In this document: in pieces, positions 20,450 through 30,158 of the stretch
How positions within the stretch are numbered: position 1 is the first letter of the stretch
Layout of the letters: the number at the start of each line of letters is the position of its first letter
Assembly: GCA_000969725.1 (NCBI GenBank)
Contig: JXSR01S003058.1
Source of the DNA: Ophiothrix spiculata
Taxonomy: Eukaryota; Echinodermata; Ophiuroidea; Amphilepidida; Ophiotrichidae
Length of the DNA stretch: 32,043 nt
Strand: one strand, 5' to 3'
Position numbers and translations under genes: made by a program
Notes under the pieces: model-generated
Told to the model about the DNA's origin: nothing
Seen by the model: the letters and a program-made list of their open reading frames with translations, nothing else
The model's database searches: none

Positions 20450-21125
20450 GTTGCAACCTGGATGGTAATCATGGGCTTCATTATATATGCCAGAAATATA
20501 TTAAGCAGTATTTCACCCTACTATGGAATAAATTGTGGTTTTGTAATGAGGATGGCTCTGAGTTGAAATTTTAGGTTTCCAATTTGATATTTTTGGCCTA
20601 TTTTGAAAACATTTTAAAACAGAGATTAATATCAAAATTTTAAAACCTATCAAATTGTTTCTACATTCAAAAATAAAATTGTGTTTTAAATTTTGCCTTT
20701 TTGAGCAAATTTTAATTATACCAAAATATTTTGGAACAAAAGTCACACTGTGTTTTGACTCTTTTTTTTGCCAGAATCACATATTGGACAAAAACAGACC
20801 TAACCATCATGTTGGCATATTAATATCCATTTTGTTGTGTTACAAAGAGTTTCAAAAGCAGTTTTCCTAACAAATTACTCTAGGTGTACAGCAGTATTTT
20901 CCATAGTTCTTATCAACATTTTCACCAATTGCTGTTTCATGTTTAACATCTTGTGCTCTAAGCGGAAGTGGGTTCTCCCTCATGTTCTGGGTGAGATACA
21001 AAGGGTTAACAAGTGTTTCTCTTCTCCAGGCAGACTTTATTCATCACATTCATGCGCTATTCTTCTTATTTAAGTGTTTTTCAAGCGGTTTTTATGCTTG
21101 CTTGAAGATGAGTTCAGTATGATTG
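20450..21125. other. Stretch without a recognised gene
   Basis: Open frames of 71-78 codons overlap each other here without recognisable motifs. A donor-like GGTGAG near 20990 lacks a convincing acceptor. Nothing is supported. Confidence 0.4.
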
Positions 21126-21129
21126 ATTT

Positions 21130-21210
21130 GCATGTGAATAGTTCAATGTTCAAGCTGGCATTGAATCGAAAGCATTCAACGCTAGCTTGAACATTTGAAC
21201 TATTCATGTG
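21130..21210. repeat. Long hairpin 1, arms of about 36 bp
   Basis: CATGTGAATAGTTCAA, TGTTCAAGCTGGC and ATTGAA on the left pair with TTCAACGCTAGC, TTGAACATTTGAAC and TATTCATGTG on the right, across a loop of about 9 bases (TCGAAAGCA). It sits directly against hairpin 2. Confidence 0.85.
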
Positions 21211-21356
21211 AGTGCCAGAAAGTGGTATCTGCAATGGCTGCCATACTAGTATGTTATGAAAAATCCCTCAAATTTTCTCTGGCACAGTATTCAATGTGCA
21301 TTGCAATGATTTTTTGAAAAATGGCAGCTATTGCAGATATCACTTTCTTGCACTTA
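21211..21356. repeat. Inverted repeat 2, arms of 34 bp
   Basis: AGTGCCAGAAAGTGGTATCTG plus CAATGGCTGCCAT on the left is the near-perfect inverse of 21323-21356, with a spacer of about 80 bp. Just beyond the right arm, TTGGATTGAAAGCATTCAAC repeats the loop region of hairpin 1, so the two structures form one composite element of about 275 bp. Confidence 0.8.
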
Positions 21357-21409
21357 CTTGACAATTTGAACTAGCATTGGATTGAAAGCATTCAACAGAA
21401 TTGCGAATA

Positions 21410-22155
21410 GGATGTTTTAGTATGCATAATATTTTAAGTAGAAAAGCAGTTAGAGATTTTTTCATTCAAAATTACAAATGTGGACTTGAATTGTGCCTAA
21501 AAATTTGCCGATTTACCCTAGCCAAAAAATTGACAAATACCTTTTCAAAAAACCAAGTTGTATAAAATGTTGAAAAACAGATAGTTTAGTTTTCTATTTA
21601 AAATGTGAAATTACTCATAACTGGTAATGGCAACCATCTTTCATACAAACTTAAATGAAGTTGCTTTGGTACTAAGCCACAGTTAGGTATGATAATTTAT
21701 GCCCGCAAAAGACGATTTCTTCTAATTTCAAAAACAGATTTTATAGCAAATTATTTTCAACCTGATCATCTTTGTTTATTTAGGAATGCTCTATGCTACA
21801 AAGTCACTTCTTACCAGGCTATGGTAAGAAATTCATGCAATAATAATGATCGCAAATTGGAAATAATCAATAATATAGAAGACACCTCTCTCTATAGTCT
21901 GAAGAAATGTGGTGGAAAATCAACATTGACATTGGCAGAGCCCTGAGGGAGCCTGTCAAGTTCTCTGCTACCAGAAGAAGTGTGATTTTCTCTGTTTTCA
22001 CAACACTTAACTCAGGTTGACAGACTTGATAACCCATGCAAGTTTTATGAATTCTGTAATGTCTTCCAAGCTTCCATCTCCGGATGGGCTTAAGCTGCTT
22101 TCAGTATGTCTTGTTACTTGGACAAATGTAGAATTGTAGCAATAGCTATGATGTT
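21410..22155. other. Stretch with one low-grade exon-like signal
   Basis: TTTGTTTATTTAG|G at 21783/21784 and ATG|GTAAGAA at 21823/21824 bracket 40 bases that are open in all three frames. Such a short exon cannot be supported from sequence alone. No other feature was seen. Confidence 0.2.
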
Positions 22156-22159
22156 GCTT

Positions 22160-22475
22160 GCGGGGGGGGGGGGGTGTACTTACATTGACGGAAGGTACGG
22201 GTATGTGCCGCCCTCAAGACCCCCTTTTTCAAGCCTCCTCTTCCGCTCACCATTATGTTAATTTCAAGATTACTTCAGTTTCGAAGACCCCTAATTTTGA
22301 GTGATTTTTAGCTCAATTAGTCATATGTTTATGGGATAAAAGCTCCTGTTACCTCAATTCGGAAAAAAATCTGTTCATAGCCCCTATTTTGACCAAAAAT
22401 CAGTTCTGCAAGACCCTTTGTTGGATATCGCGGATGTCACATACCTACCAAATTTTTTTTGAGTACCCCCCCCCT
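22160..22475. mobile_element. MITE with poly-G ends
   Basis: On the left a G-run is followed by TGTACTT and GGTACGGGTATGTGCCG. On the right, inverted, a G-run is followed by TACTC, A-run, TTTGGTAGGTATGTGACATCC. The inner sequence has repeated AGACCCC motifs and no coding capacity. Relatives in the window include 14500-14822. Confidence 0.65.
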
Positions 22476-22669
22476 CCCGGCTTCGCTTCACACATATTGT
22501 GTATGTGAATATTTTTTAAGTACCGGTACAGTAGTTTACGCATGCGGATAAATTTGAATCTTGTGTTTTTGAATAAAAGAAAATTTTGCATTATTTTTTT
22601 CAATGCATTTAGTTTTGTGCTATGTGACAACTTGAATGAGAAAATAAATGTACCCTAGCACAAACAGTA

Positions 22670-22952
22670 TGGGCCAAATCATAGTCAGCCTCCAAACATA
22701 ATTTTTCCTACCAAACATTTGGTCGTGATGTCACCAAATATTTGCCATCGAATTTAAACTATGAACGGCTAACAAACATTCGATCCAATGTATATGGCAA
22801 TTAAATAACATGTGCAATCTTGCGCGAAGTTTTATTATTTGGTCTCAACTAGGTGTTGAAGTTATTTTGTTTGGAGTCACTCGTCATTTTGATGTCACGA
22901 CCAAATGTTTGGTAGGAAAACTTTTGTTTGGAGGCCGACTATGATTTGGCCC
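22670..22952. mobile_element. MITE family M1, solitary complete copy
   Basis: The inverted ends are about 63 bp: GGGCCAAATCATAGTC, GCCTCCAAAC, CCTACCAAACATTTGGTCG at 22671-22733 and inverted at 22890-22952. TA lies just outside each end (22668-22669 and 22953-22954; one extra T on the left). It is 283 bp and non-coding. It is the reference for the nested pair at 10459-11004. Confidence 0.9.
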
Positions 22953-22954
22953 TA

Positions 22955-24088
22955 CCACTATGTTGTTGCTGATGCTGCCCATGGTAGAAAGAGGAACAAT
23001 TTTTACTTGTATTTGGCTTTGAAAAATGAAGGGTGTTGCCGAAGACGGATCCCCATTTTGAGATTTGTTATGTCTGTTTGTTTCTACCTACAATTAACTG
23101 AAATGCATTTGAAGGGGTGTCAGCTACATCTCATTCAAAGTAAGGCACCACTTTGCAAAATAAGAGGTGCATAAGCCAGGTGTGGCCCCGGGCCAGAAAC
23201 CCGCCCATGTGCTTGTACCATTATATCCAGGCATATCATTTTCGGTAAGATGACAAAATGAACAATGTGTTTCTTTTAGGTACTCATGTATTTCATTTTT
23301 TCATAATTTAAAGCCAAAAATATTCTGCTTTAGAAATGTAAAATTCTGCTTTTCTCCGATTAACAAATGTCAAGTTCTGCTTTTCTTTGCTTTGTATATT
23401 TTGGTACATTTCTGACATATTAAAAGCTGAAAAAATGGTGATGTATCGATGCGAGTGTTGTAAAATTTGGATGAGCGATATCGTGGCTTAAAATGGGCAA
23501 ATCAGTAAATAGTTTTCACTTTATTTAGTTGAATTTGAAGGCCCACTTCATTTTGAATTTGTATTTCTTTTTTTTTTCCAATTTCTTTTCTTTCTTTTTC
23601 CATTTCATTTTTCATTGTTTTGCTTTGTTTTTCACAGAAATGCATTTCCGCTTTATACTTTACACCACATTTTCTGCTTTATAGACCTATTTCTGTGATT
23701 TTCATGGAAAACTATGGATATTAGCACATATTCAGATTTTGACATACAAATGCATTTTGTTGTTGAGTAATAAAGTAGTACAAAGTACAAACTTAACAGA
23801 AACAATGTAAGATTATAGTTTTAGCCTAGCTGATTGTGCTGGAGTCACACAAAGTTTTTTTTCGTTTTACAAATTTAAAATTCAATTTATCAGCTTCCGC
23901 GATTTTCCTCATAACATGCCTATAAACACCATATATTGCCTAATATTTCATGCCTTTCTTAAATATGGTAGCCTTGGCGGCTTCGGTGAAATGGTGCAGC
24001 GTTAGTCAAAATGGTAGTGAAAAAGACGATGGAGAGGGGTTGGCTAGGGTGATAAACCTTGCTTTCATGCTTTACTTGATAATGGTAT
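22955..24088. other. Stretch without a recognised gene
   Basis: Pyrimidine-rich sequence in which TTCTGCTTT recurs (about 23320-23400 and 23670-23690). The open frame at 22905-23174 begins inside a MITE and has no motif I recognise. Confidence 0.4.
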
Positions 24089-24090
24089 TA

Positions 24091-24864
24091 CCGTATTGAC
24101 TCGAGTAATGTTCCACCTTTTTTGAACGTGAACTTGGATCAAAGTTAGGGGCTGGGACTTTACGCGAGGACGCATGAGAGAGACTGAACTAACCGGTTGA
24201 TCTACTGAGGTAAACAATGCCAGTGAATTGTCCGACCTAGAGGAATCAAAATCAATCTATTCATTGTAATGTTTTGAATCAAATATTTCAGGATTCAGTT
24301 CAGTAAATATTCCCCAAGAGTTTTTTCAACAAACACTTACAGGAACGTACCAATCAAGGTTAAATATGGTGAAATTATTTTGCACATCCGATCGTGACAT
24401 TCGCCATTTTGGAATTTTGTTACAAGAACAATCGCAATTGCGCATGTCCGATAGTTATGATAGCGCATGCTCTATTTATTTTACCATTATAGGAACCCTA
24501 ATTATATGAACGAAACATTGCCATCTGTTGACGATTAGAACATAAAAACAGTGAAAAAGGTGTATATTCATCTGCGATCAGCCGTGATATTCCCACAAAT
24601 TATAAGACATTTTGGATAAAATGTACCCATTTCTATCGTAATTGAGATGAGTTTGCTACTATTTTTTAAAGCAGATTATTATGATAAATTTCTAGCTGAT
24701 TCAGTAAATTATGGCCACAAATGAAATGGTATTGGATATAATTTGGCGACTTCTAAAGAATACCAATGGGACTTTACCCGCGTGTACATTAATTTCCTGA
24801 AAATGTTTGTAAATATACGGGTGGTACATTGCTCGAAGGTGGGATTTTACATGCGTCAGTAAGG
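24091..24864. mobile_element. TIR element with CCGTATTGACTCGAG ends and TA target
   Basis: The left end, CCGTATTGACTCGAGTAATG and TTCCACCTT, matches the inverted right end, CCTTACTGACGCATGTAAAA and TCCCACCTT (21 of 29). TA lies outside at 24089-24090 and 24865-24866. It is 774 bp. GGGACTTTACGCGAGGA (about 24152) and GGGACTTTACCCGCGTG (about 24767) are subterminal direct repeats. No ORF of transposase length, so it is non-autonomous. Confidence 0.7.
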
Positions 24865-25202
24865 TAATAACAAGAATATTGATTTTAGTCATTTGGATAT
24901 CATTTTTTTCTTAATTACTACTGATTTAAGTTTCTCTCCTGTGCATTACATGATGATTTTCCAGAAAAAATAAATTTCTGCTTACATGAACACTAGGCGT
25001 ACTAAAATATTCTTGCTGATATTGGATGATGTCCATATTGAGAATCATAATTTTCATACAAAAAATTATGTCAGTATGGGTGTTTACACCCATGGACTGG
25101 AGCACTGGACTTCAACTGATTTTGACAAGGTTTTTGTACTGAGCTATTCTGACCTAAAGTGTTAAAATAATGTTTCCCTAAATTGAACAATTACATTGGT
25201 AA

Positions 25203-25307
25203 GTCATTGACTTGCATTGAGCCTGAGGGAAATATGTCAAGTGTATGGCTATTCTACAGAATGTAACTTCCCTCATGTTATTATAACACCTTCCTTGGAC
25301 TGACAAT
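25203..25307 (+). repeat. Repeat P, copy 1 (inverted partner at 29949-30054)
   Basis: GTCATTGACTTGCATTGAGCC and TGAGGGAAATATGTCAAGTGTATG match the minus strand at 30054-30010 almost perfectly, and weaker collinear similarity extends to CTGACAAT. In the shared frame both encode LALSLREICQVY. Here the frame stops at 25302. Downstream, CACCTTNNTTGGACTGACAATCTA is directly repeated (25288 and 25355). Confidence 0.75.
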
Positions 25308-25535
25308 CTATGGATATAATGATACTAAAGGCTTGGTCACATGGGAATTTAGGACACCTTTTTTGGACTGACAATCTAGGGATAAGTTTCAATTGAGTAA
25401 AAAATACTTATGGAACAAATTTTTCATTCTTTTTTTCTTATTACTAAATTACTTGGTAATAATTTTGATTTACTGCACTATTTGAACAAAATTAAGCAAA
25501 ATATTAAATGATAGAGACGCACCAAAGTTTCGACT

Positions 25536-25738
25536 CCAACTGTAGTATAGAAGCCTATCCAACAGATAGCTGCCTAATTTGTACTTTTTCGCAGCGCTCA
25601 TATTTCAAGATATATTAAATAGGTGCTTATAGAATTTATTCTGCAAATGTATGATAATAAATAATTGCTACACGAAGTCACTGTAGGATTCTATCTGTCC
25701 TACAGAGAGCTGCTTAATATGTACTGTTTCGCAACGCC
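25536..25738 (+). repeat. Direct repeat pair, about 145-bp spacing
   Basis: TAGAAGCCTATCCAACAGATAGCTGCCTAATTTGTACT, followed by TTTCGCAGCGC, recurs as TAGGATTCTATCTGTCCTACAGAGAGCTGCTTAATATGTACT, followed by TTTCGCAACGCC. No coding capacity. Confidence 0.7.
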
Positions 25739-25914
25739 AAATATTACATTACATAAATCTAATAAATGTAAATGAATTATCATTTGAACCAATGGCTTAT
25801 GTAACAATTTTGAGAATTAAATGCCATCTACGTTGAGCAATTAGGTAACAACTTCAGCAAACCTTATGTCTCTCATGTTTTCTTTATACCAAGAGTCTAG
25901 TGAATAACGTATTT

Positions 25915-26056
25915 TGTTTTCAGAGTATCATCACCTCAGGTCTTTTTGGCCTTTTGATGATATTCTCAATATCATTATTGTTTTACCTTTTGATGTGTTT
26001 TTATCAAATGTGTGTTTTTTGATATTGAAATAAATTTAATTTGATTTGATTTGATA
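25915..26056 (+). mobile_element. 3' tail of a non-LTR retroposon with (TTTGA)n end
   Basis: The sequence CAGGTCTTTTTGGCCTTTTGATGATA, then a TTGATATTGAAATAAA region, then TTTGATTTGATTTGATA, looks like the 3' end of a CR1/L2-type element: short untranslated tail plus pentamer repeats. No polymerase sequence precedes it, so it is 5'-truncated. Confidence 0.5.
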
Positions 26057-26077
26057 TAATGAATTATGAATGCAGCC

Positions 26078-26155
26078 ATCAGAGCGATAAATCAGAGCCA
26101 GCATCATTTATCATCTCATCAGAGCATTAAATTGGAGTCAGTATCATTTATCATA
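26078..26155 (+). repeat. Two-copy 40-bp tandem repeat
   Basis: CATCAGAGCGATAAATCAGAGCCAGCATCATTTATCAT is followed by CATCAGAGCATTAAATTGGAGTCAGTATCATTTATCAT. Confidence 0.8.
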
Positions 26156-26689
26156 ATTCATAGAGCAAATCGGGGTTCCTATCAAGGTTTCCCTTTGCGA
26201 TCAGGCTTTCATAATTATGTTGCCTTCATTACTGAAATATGTTCTTGAAACTGATCACAATTTGAATAGGTTTGTCAAAATAAAATGAGTGTATTGAATT
26301 GCAAGCTAAATATGTTTAATACGAGTCCCTTGATTTTTATATTGCTATATATGATGCAAGGATATAGGCCCCATATTCAGATAATAAGCAAGGTGCTTAA
26401 CTGGAAATGATGAGATTTAAATACTGAAATGCTATTTTCATTTCACACTTTTTTTTGAAATCTGCCAAAGCCATCTCACAAATTAGCACATCTTGGTAAT
26501 GCAGGTGTTTTGCCCTCCCATTTAGTCTCAAATTTCATACATCTTTTACTTTCAGTTTATTTGTACAATGAAAAGAAAGAAAGAAAATATGTGTGACTCT
26601 CAAGGGAAATATAGACGATTCATAAATTGTTTTCTATATATCCCCAAAAATATGAATGTAAAGGGGTAGGTAGTAAAGAAGCCACATAC

Positions 26690-27240
26690 AGGGTGTCCCA
26701 GAAAACCCTAGTTTACAATCTTTGCATGAAATTTTCTTAGGTTTAACGAATAGTCAGAAAGAATGTGAAGGTTGCATTTTATAGTCAATGAATTCAACTT
26801 TATGATGCTGTTTGTTTCATTTCAATCGGTAGTGTACAACAACAGTTATGTTATGTCACATATTTGGGTGGATTTTTGTCTGTTCCAATTTCATGTTTAT
26901 TGGTCATAAAGAATGGGTGTTTCTGAATGAAATCAAAAGTGAGTCACTTTGGATCATATCAGTCTTATATTTTCATCAAATTTGTTCATTTTTCAGCATA
27001 TATGAAAGATAGAATGTACACAATAAATTGTTAAACATTGTTACGATTGAGTGAGCAGATCAAGGTGAACACTCAATAGAACGTTATTCAAGGGGAACTT
27101 ACCAAATCATGAAATTGGACCAGAAAATTTTACATCCAAATATTTGACAAAGCATAACTTCTGTTCTAGATTACCGATTGAAATGAAACAAACGGTATCT
27201 TAAAGTTGCTCAGGCTCTCCCTAACCTTAAAAAAAAAAAC
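26690..27240. mobile_element. Inverted-repeat element with a mariner-like left end
   Basis: The left boundary TA|CAGGGTGTCCCAGAAAA resembles the GGGTGTCCCA ends of mariner-like elements. Interior arms 26802-26897 (GTTTGTTTCATTTCAATCGG, AGTTATG, CCAATTTCATG) pair with 27108-27195 on the opposite strand. The right outer terminus does not match the left, so the element is truncated or rearranged. Confidence 0.55.
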
Positions 27241-27857
27241 CTCCCTCCCGCCTCACATTTTAAGAAACCTTCAGATGAGAAACAACTCATTTTGTTTTAT
27301 GTGGCCTAAAATGGCCTTTTTCTTTTTAACACTGGTAATGTTATCTTGTTAAAACAAGATGAAATACCTTGCAATTTTGGTGGAGAAACCTGTCCAAATT
27401 TTATCTTGTCATATTGCTAATGACATCTTCATTCATCTGACCTAGCTGTCATTTCTTAAACATCAATACTTCAAATGGTAAAAGTTTGAAATTTCTTCAC
27501 ACTTCATAAGATGTGAATGACCTATAATGACAGGTTAAGCTTCATCTCAAAGTCCTTTCACACCTCGTACTCATCACTTTATCTGCTTGACCACATCCAA
27601 TTTGCACAGTTCCAGTCCCTATTTTATTTCATATTTATGGTAGATTACAGAAGTGTGAGAAAGGTTCTATAAAGTTATCATTTTGACCACAAGTAAATTG
27701 TTTGAATGGTGGATGATTTGGCTAGTAAGCTTTCACTTTCTTTTACCATTTATATCATGGTTATTGCAAAGTATAAGTGAACACAATCTGAAAGGCAAGT
27801 TATCTTTTTTCCTTGTTTTGAACTTTTGAAATTATGATTATAAGATTTACAACTTAC

Positions 27858-27926
27858 ATTGCTAACATCCATCCTTTCCCACCAAAAAATTGGATTTGAC
27901 TCAAGACAGAGCAAGCGTTTCTTCTC
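27858..27926 (-). CDS. Candidate internal exon, minus strand
   Basis: On the minus strand an AT-rich tract ending TGTTACAAG is followed by 69 bases, open in phase 0, encoding EKKRLLCLESNPIFWWERMD and VSN, then a consensus donor AAT|GTAAGTT. Acceptor, donor, phase and residue composition are exon-like. I do not recognise the protein, and no partner exon could be tied to it. It may be a chance match. Confidence 0.25.
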
Positions 27927-28032
27927 CTTGTAACACATAAAAATTAAATTAAACAAAACCCCAAAACCTAGTACAATCAGAAACGTCTCAGTAGCTGCGT
28001 GACCTTCCTCTCCCCTACATTATGTTTTCAAA

Positions 28033-28837
28033 TGACCTTTGACCAAAAGGGAAAGGTCTGACAATTCGGTCACAATTGACACTTGATAACTGGTCCAAGA
28101 CAAAAAGACACATCAACCTTTAACATCAGACAAAGTTGAAAATTTGACATTTCTTTTGACCTTTGACCCCAGGGGAAAGGTCTGATGATGGGGTCACAAA
28201 TGATCACTGGTCCAAGACGAACAATTTGAAACCTTAACGTTTAAAATCAGACAAAGTTGAAAATTTGACCCCAGGGAAAATGTCAGAAGATAGGGGTCAC
28301 AATTGATACCTTTGATCGCTGGTCCAAGATGAACAATTTGACATCTTTAACTTTGGAATAAGAAAGTATTCTTTAGGCTAATCGCCAAGGATAACCCAAG
28401 AAAGCCTCTACTGAAGCTTATTTCCATTGGGGTCCAAGATCAGACAAAGTTGAAAATTTGACCCTAAGGATAAGTTCGGACGATGGGGTCACCATTGACA
28501 CTTTTGATCGTTGGTCCAAAACGAACAATTTGACACCTTAAGCTTTGAAATCGGACAAAGTTGAAAATTTGACCCCAAGGGGAAAGGTTGTAGGATGGGG
28601 TCACCATTGACACTTTTAATTGCTGGACCAAGACAAACAATTTGACACCTTAACCTGTGAAATCGGACAAAGTTGATAATTTGACCTTTCTTTTGACCTT
28701 TGACCTCAAGTGAAAGTTTGGATGATGGGGTCACCACCAACACTTTTGATGGCTGGTCTAAGAGGAACAATTTGACACCTGAACCATTGAAATCAGACAA
28801 AGTTGAAAATTTGACCTTTCTTTTGACCTTTGACCCC
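28033..28837 (-). promoter_or_regulatory. Four DR1 nuclear-receptor motifs in the array
   Basis: TGACCTTTGACC occurs at 28033-28044, 28157-28168, 28694-28705 and 28824-28835. With its next base, the 28694 copy is exactly AGGTCAAAGGTCA on the minus strand, the canonical one-base-spaced direct repeat bound by HNF4, COUP-TF and RXR dimers. Functional binding is not shown; the motif may simply be part of the repeat. Confidence 0.4.
28361..28434 (-). mobile_element. 5'-truncated SINE tail inside the tandem array
   Basis: The minus strand reads GACCCCAATGGAAATAAGCTT, AGAGGCTTTCTTGGGTTATCCTTGGC and GCCTAAAGAAT, matching the tail of the SINE at 29252-29515 (29430-29503) nearly base for base. It interrupts an array unit between CTTTGGAAT and GATCAGACAAAG. 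Confidence 0.85.
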
Positions 28838-29251
28838 AAGAGAAACGAAGGATGACGGGGTAACTGCTGACAATTTTGATCGCTGGTCTGAGACGGACAA
28901 ATTGACACCTTAACCTTTGAAATTGGACAAATGGTTCCGGATATACGAGTTTGTTACGGACACAGGAACGAACGAACGGACATACAGAGAGACATAGTGA
29001 CTTATATATATAGCTGCTTCTTGTAGCTAAAAAAAAAAGAAACAATGACAACTGCCAATGATACAGTAGAAACTCTTTATAACGAAGTTGCTGGGGACAG
29101 ACAAATTACTTCTATATATCCAAAATTTCCTTATATCAGGGTTTTAAAAACATAAAAAAAACAAAGAAAATTAGCTAAATGGTGTAGGAAAAATAGTTCT
29201 TTATAACAGGGCTATTCTTATATCTGATTTCGTTATAATGAGTTTCTACTG

Positions 29252-29515
29252 GGGAAGCGGGTTCGTGTAGCGGTATTTCCCTCGCACCAATGAAGTCCCG
29301 GGTTCGAGTCCCGTTCCCAGCGCTTTATGTGCATTTGGTTTTCAATCCATGCTCGCTTCGGCAGGTTTTTCTCCGGGTCCTCCGGTTTTCCTCCTGCACT
29401 GAAGCTGAATATTAAAGAAAGATCTAGGACCCCAATGGAAATAAGCTTCCTTAGAGGCTTTCTTGGGTTATCCTTGGCTATCAGCCTAAAGAATTCTTTC
29501 TTTTACTGTAATTGA
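29252..29515 (+). mobile_element. tRNA-derived SINE, second family, best copy
   Basis: The tRNA-like head has a perfect B box, GGTTCGAGTCC, in CCCGGGTTCGAGTCCCG, and a weaker A-box half (TTCGTGTAGCGG). Then comes the conserved AGGTTTTTCTCCGGGTCCTCC segment seen in many animal SINEs, followed by a specific tail ending TTTCTTTTACTG. No target duplication was fixed. Two other copies, or parts of copies, lie at 6611-6885 and 28361-28434. Confidence 0.85.
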
Positions 29516-29659
29516 TACTTGAAGGTATCACAAACGTACGTATGTCCCATCTTCCACTTTTAATGTCCTTTAAAATTCTTAAAATAAGTTCATAAGCACC
29601 TTAACCCTAAATCCGGATGAACTTCAAGTTCTCACTTGGATTAGAACTGGGAACCACTC

Positions 29660-30045
29660 TCATCCCAATTCAATTTTCTCTATGTCAAGCCACTGAGCAC
29701 ATTTTACCATTGTGATCATAACTAACTCCGGTCTGTGACGTATTTGGACTTGGGCAATTTGCCTAACTTTGTTTTTGGTAGCGTCAGGGTTAATGACCAA
29801 ATGCTCAATTTCTTGATTGTTTTTGATTTGACTCTTAAAATTCTTGTCTTTATCACAAGAGTCAGCTTGAGTGTCAGCAACATTTCTGGTAAACGTTTCT
29901 AGATATTTCTCTGTGCAATGGGCTTTACCTGATGATGTGGACACAACTATTGTCAGCTCATACAAGGTGTTACAATAATATAATGTGGTGTCACTTTCTG
30001 TAATGTAGTCATACACTTGACATATTTCCCTCAGGCTCAATGCAA
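29660..30045 (-). pseudogene. 126-codon open frame overlapping repeat P copy 2
   Basis: The minus-strand frame is open from about 30045 to a stop at 29660. It has no ATG near its start (the first usable codon is TTG at 30040). It contains SLREICQVYDY, YYCNTLYELTIVVSTSSGKAHC, KNFKSQIKNNQEIEHL and VKCAQWLDIEKIELG. Composition is mixed and protein-like, with five cysteines. No family is recognised. No acceptor of quality precedes it. Its 5' third is repeated at 25203-25307 in the opposite orientation, so it may be a remnant of a mobile or duplicated gene. Confidence 0.3.
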
Positions 30046-30054
30046 GTCAATGAC
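29949..30054 (-). repeat. Repeat P, copy 2
   Basis: Inverted partner of 25203-25307: 43-45 bases nearly identical, then decaying similarity with the reading frame kept for about 25 codons. Confidence 0.75.
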
Positions 30055-30158
30055 TCTCCACTGATGTTGTCGTTCAGAGTCCAGCAATATCACAGGGATT
30101 TCAGCTAATGACGTTTGCCGATTTTAAATCTAAAGACTGCATATCTATAGGTTTTGAC

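Larger units (their letters stand above)
28020..28935 (+). repeat. Satellite-like tandem array, about 111-130-bp unit, about seven units
   Basis: Each unit contains GACAAAGTTGAAAATTTGACC (28133, 28250, 28444, 28555, 28666, 28796 or near), GGGGTCAC, CTGGTCCAAGA and CAATTTGACACCTTAAC. Units with the extra TTTCTTTTGACCTTTGACCCC block are longer. The longest minus-strand frames of the area (to 139 codons) run through the array because the unit lacks stops in that frame; they repeat internally and are not supported as genes. The array ends near 28935 in a GAACGAACGAACGG run. Confidence 0.9.

Noticed and set aside
28489-28908. A 139-codon minus-strand open frame, the longest in the window
   Set aside because: It runs through the tandem array and its peptide repeats with the DNA unit; lack of stops follows from the unit sequence.
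28020-28935. CRISPR-like array
   Set aside because: Units are contiguous tandem repeats without unique spacers, and the genome is eukaryotic.
29252-29325. A functional tRNA gene at the other SINE head
   Set aside because: The A-box half is weak and the sequence continues into a SINE body that recurs elsewhere in the window.
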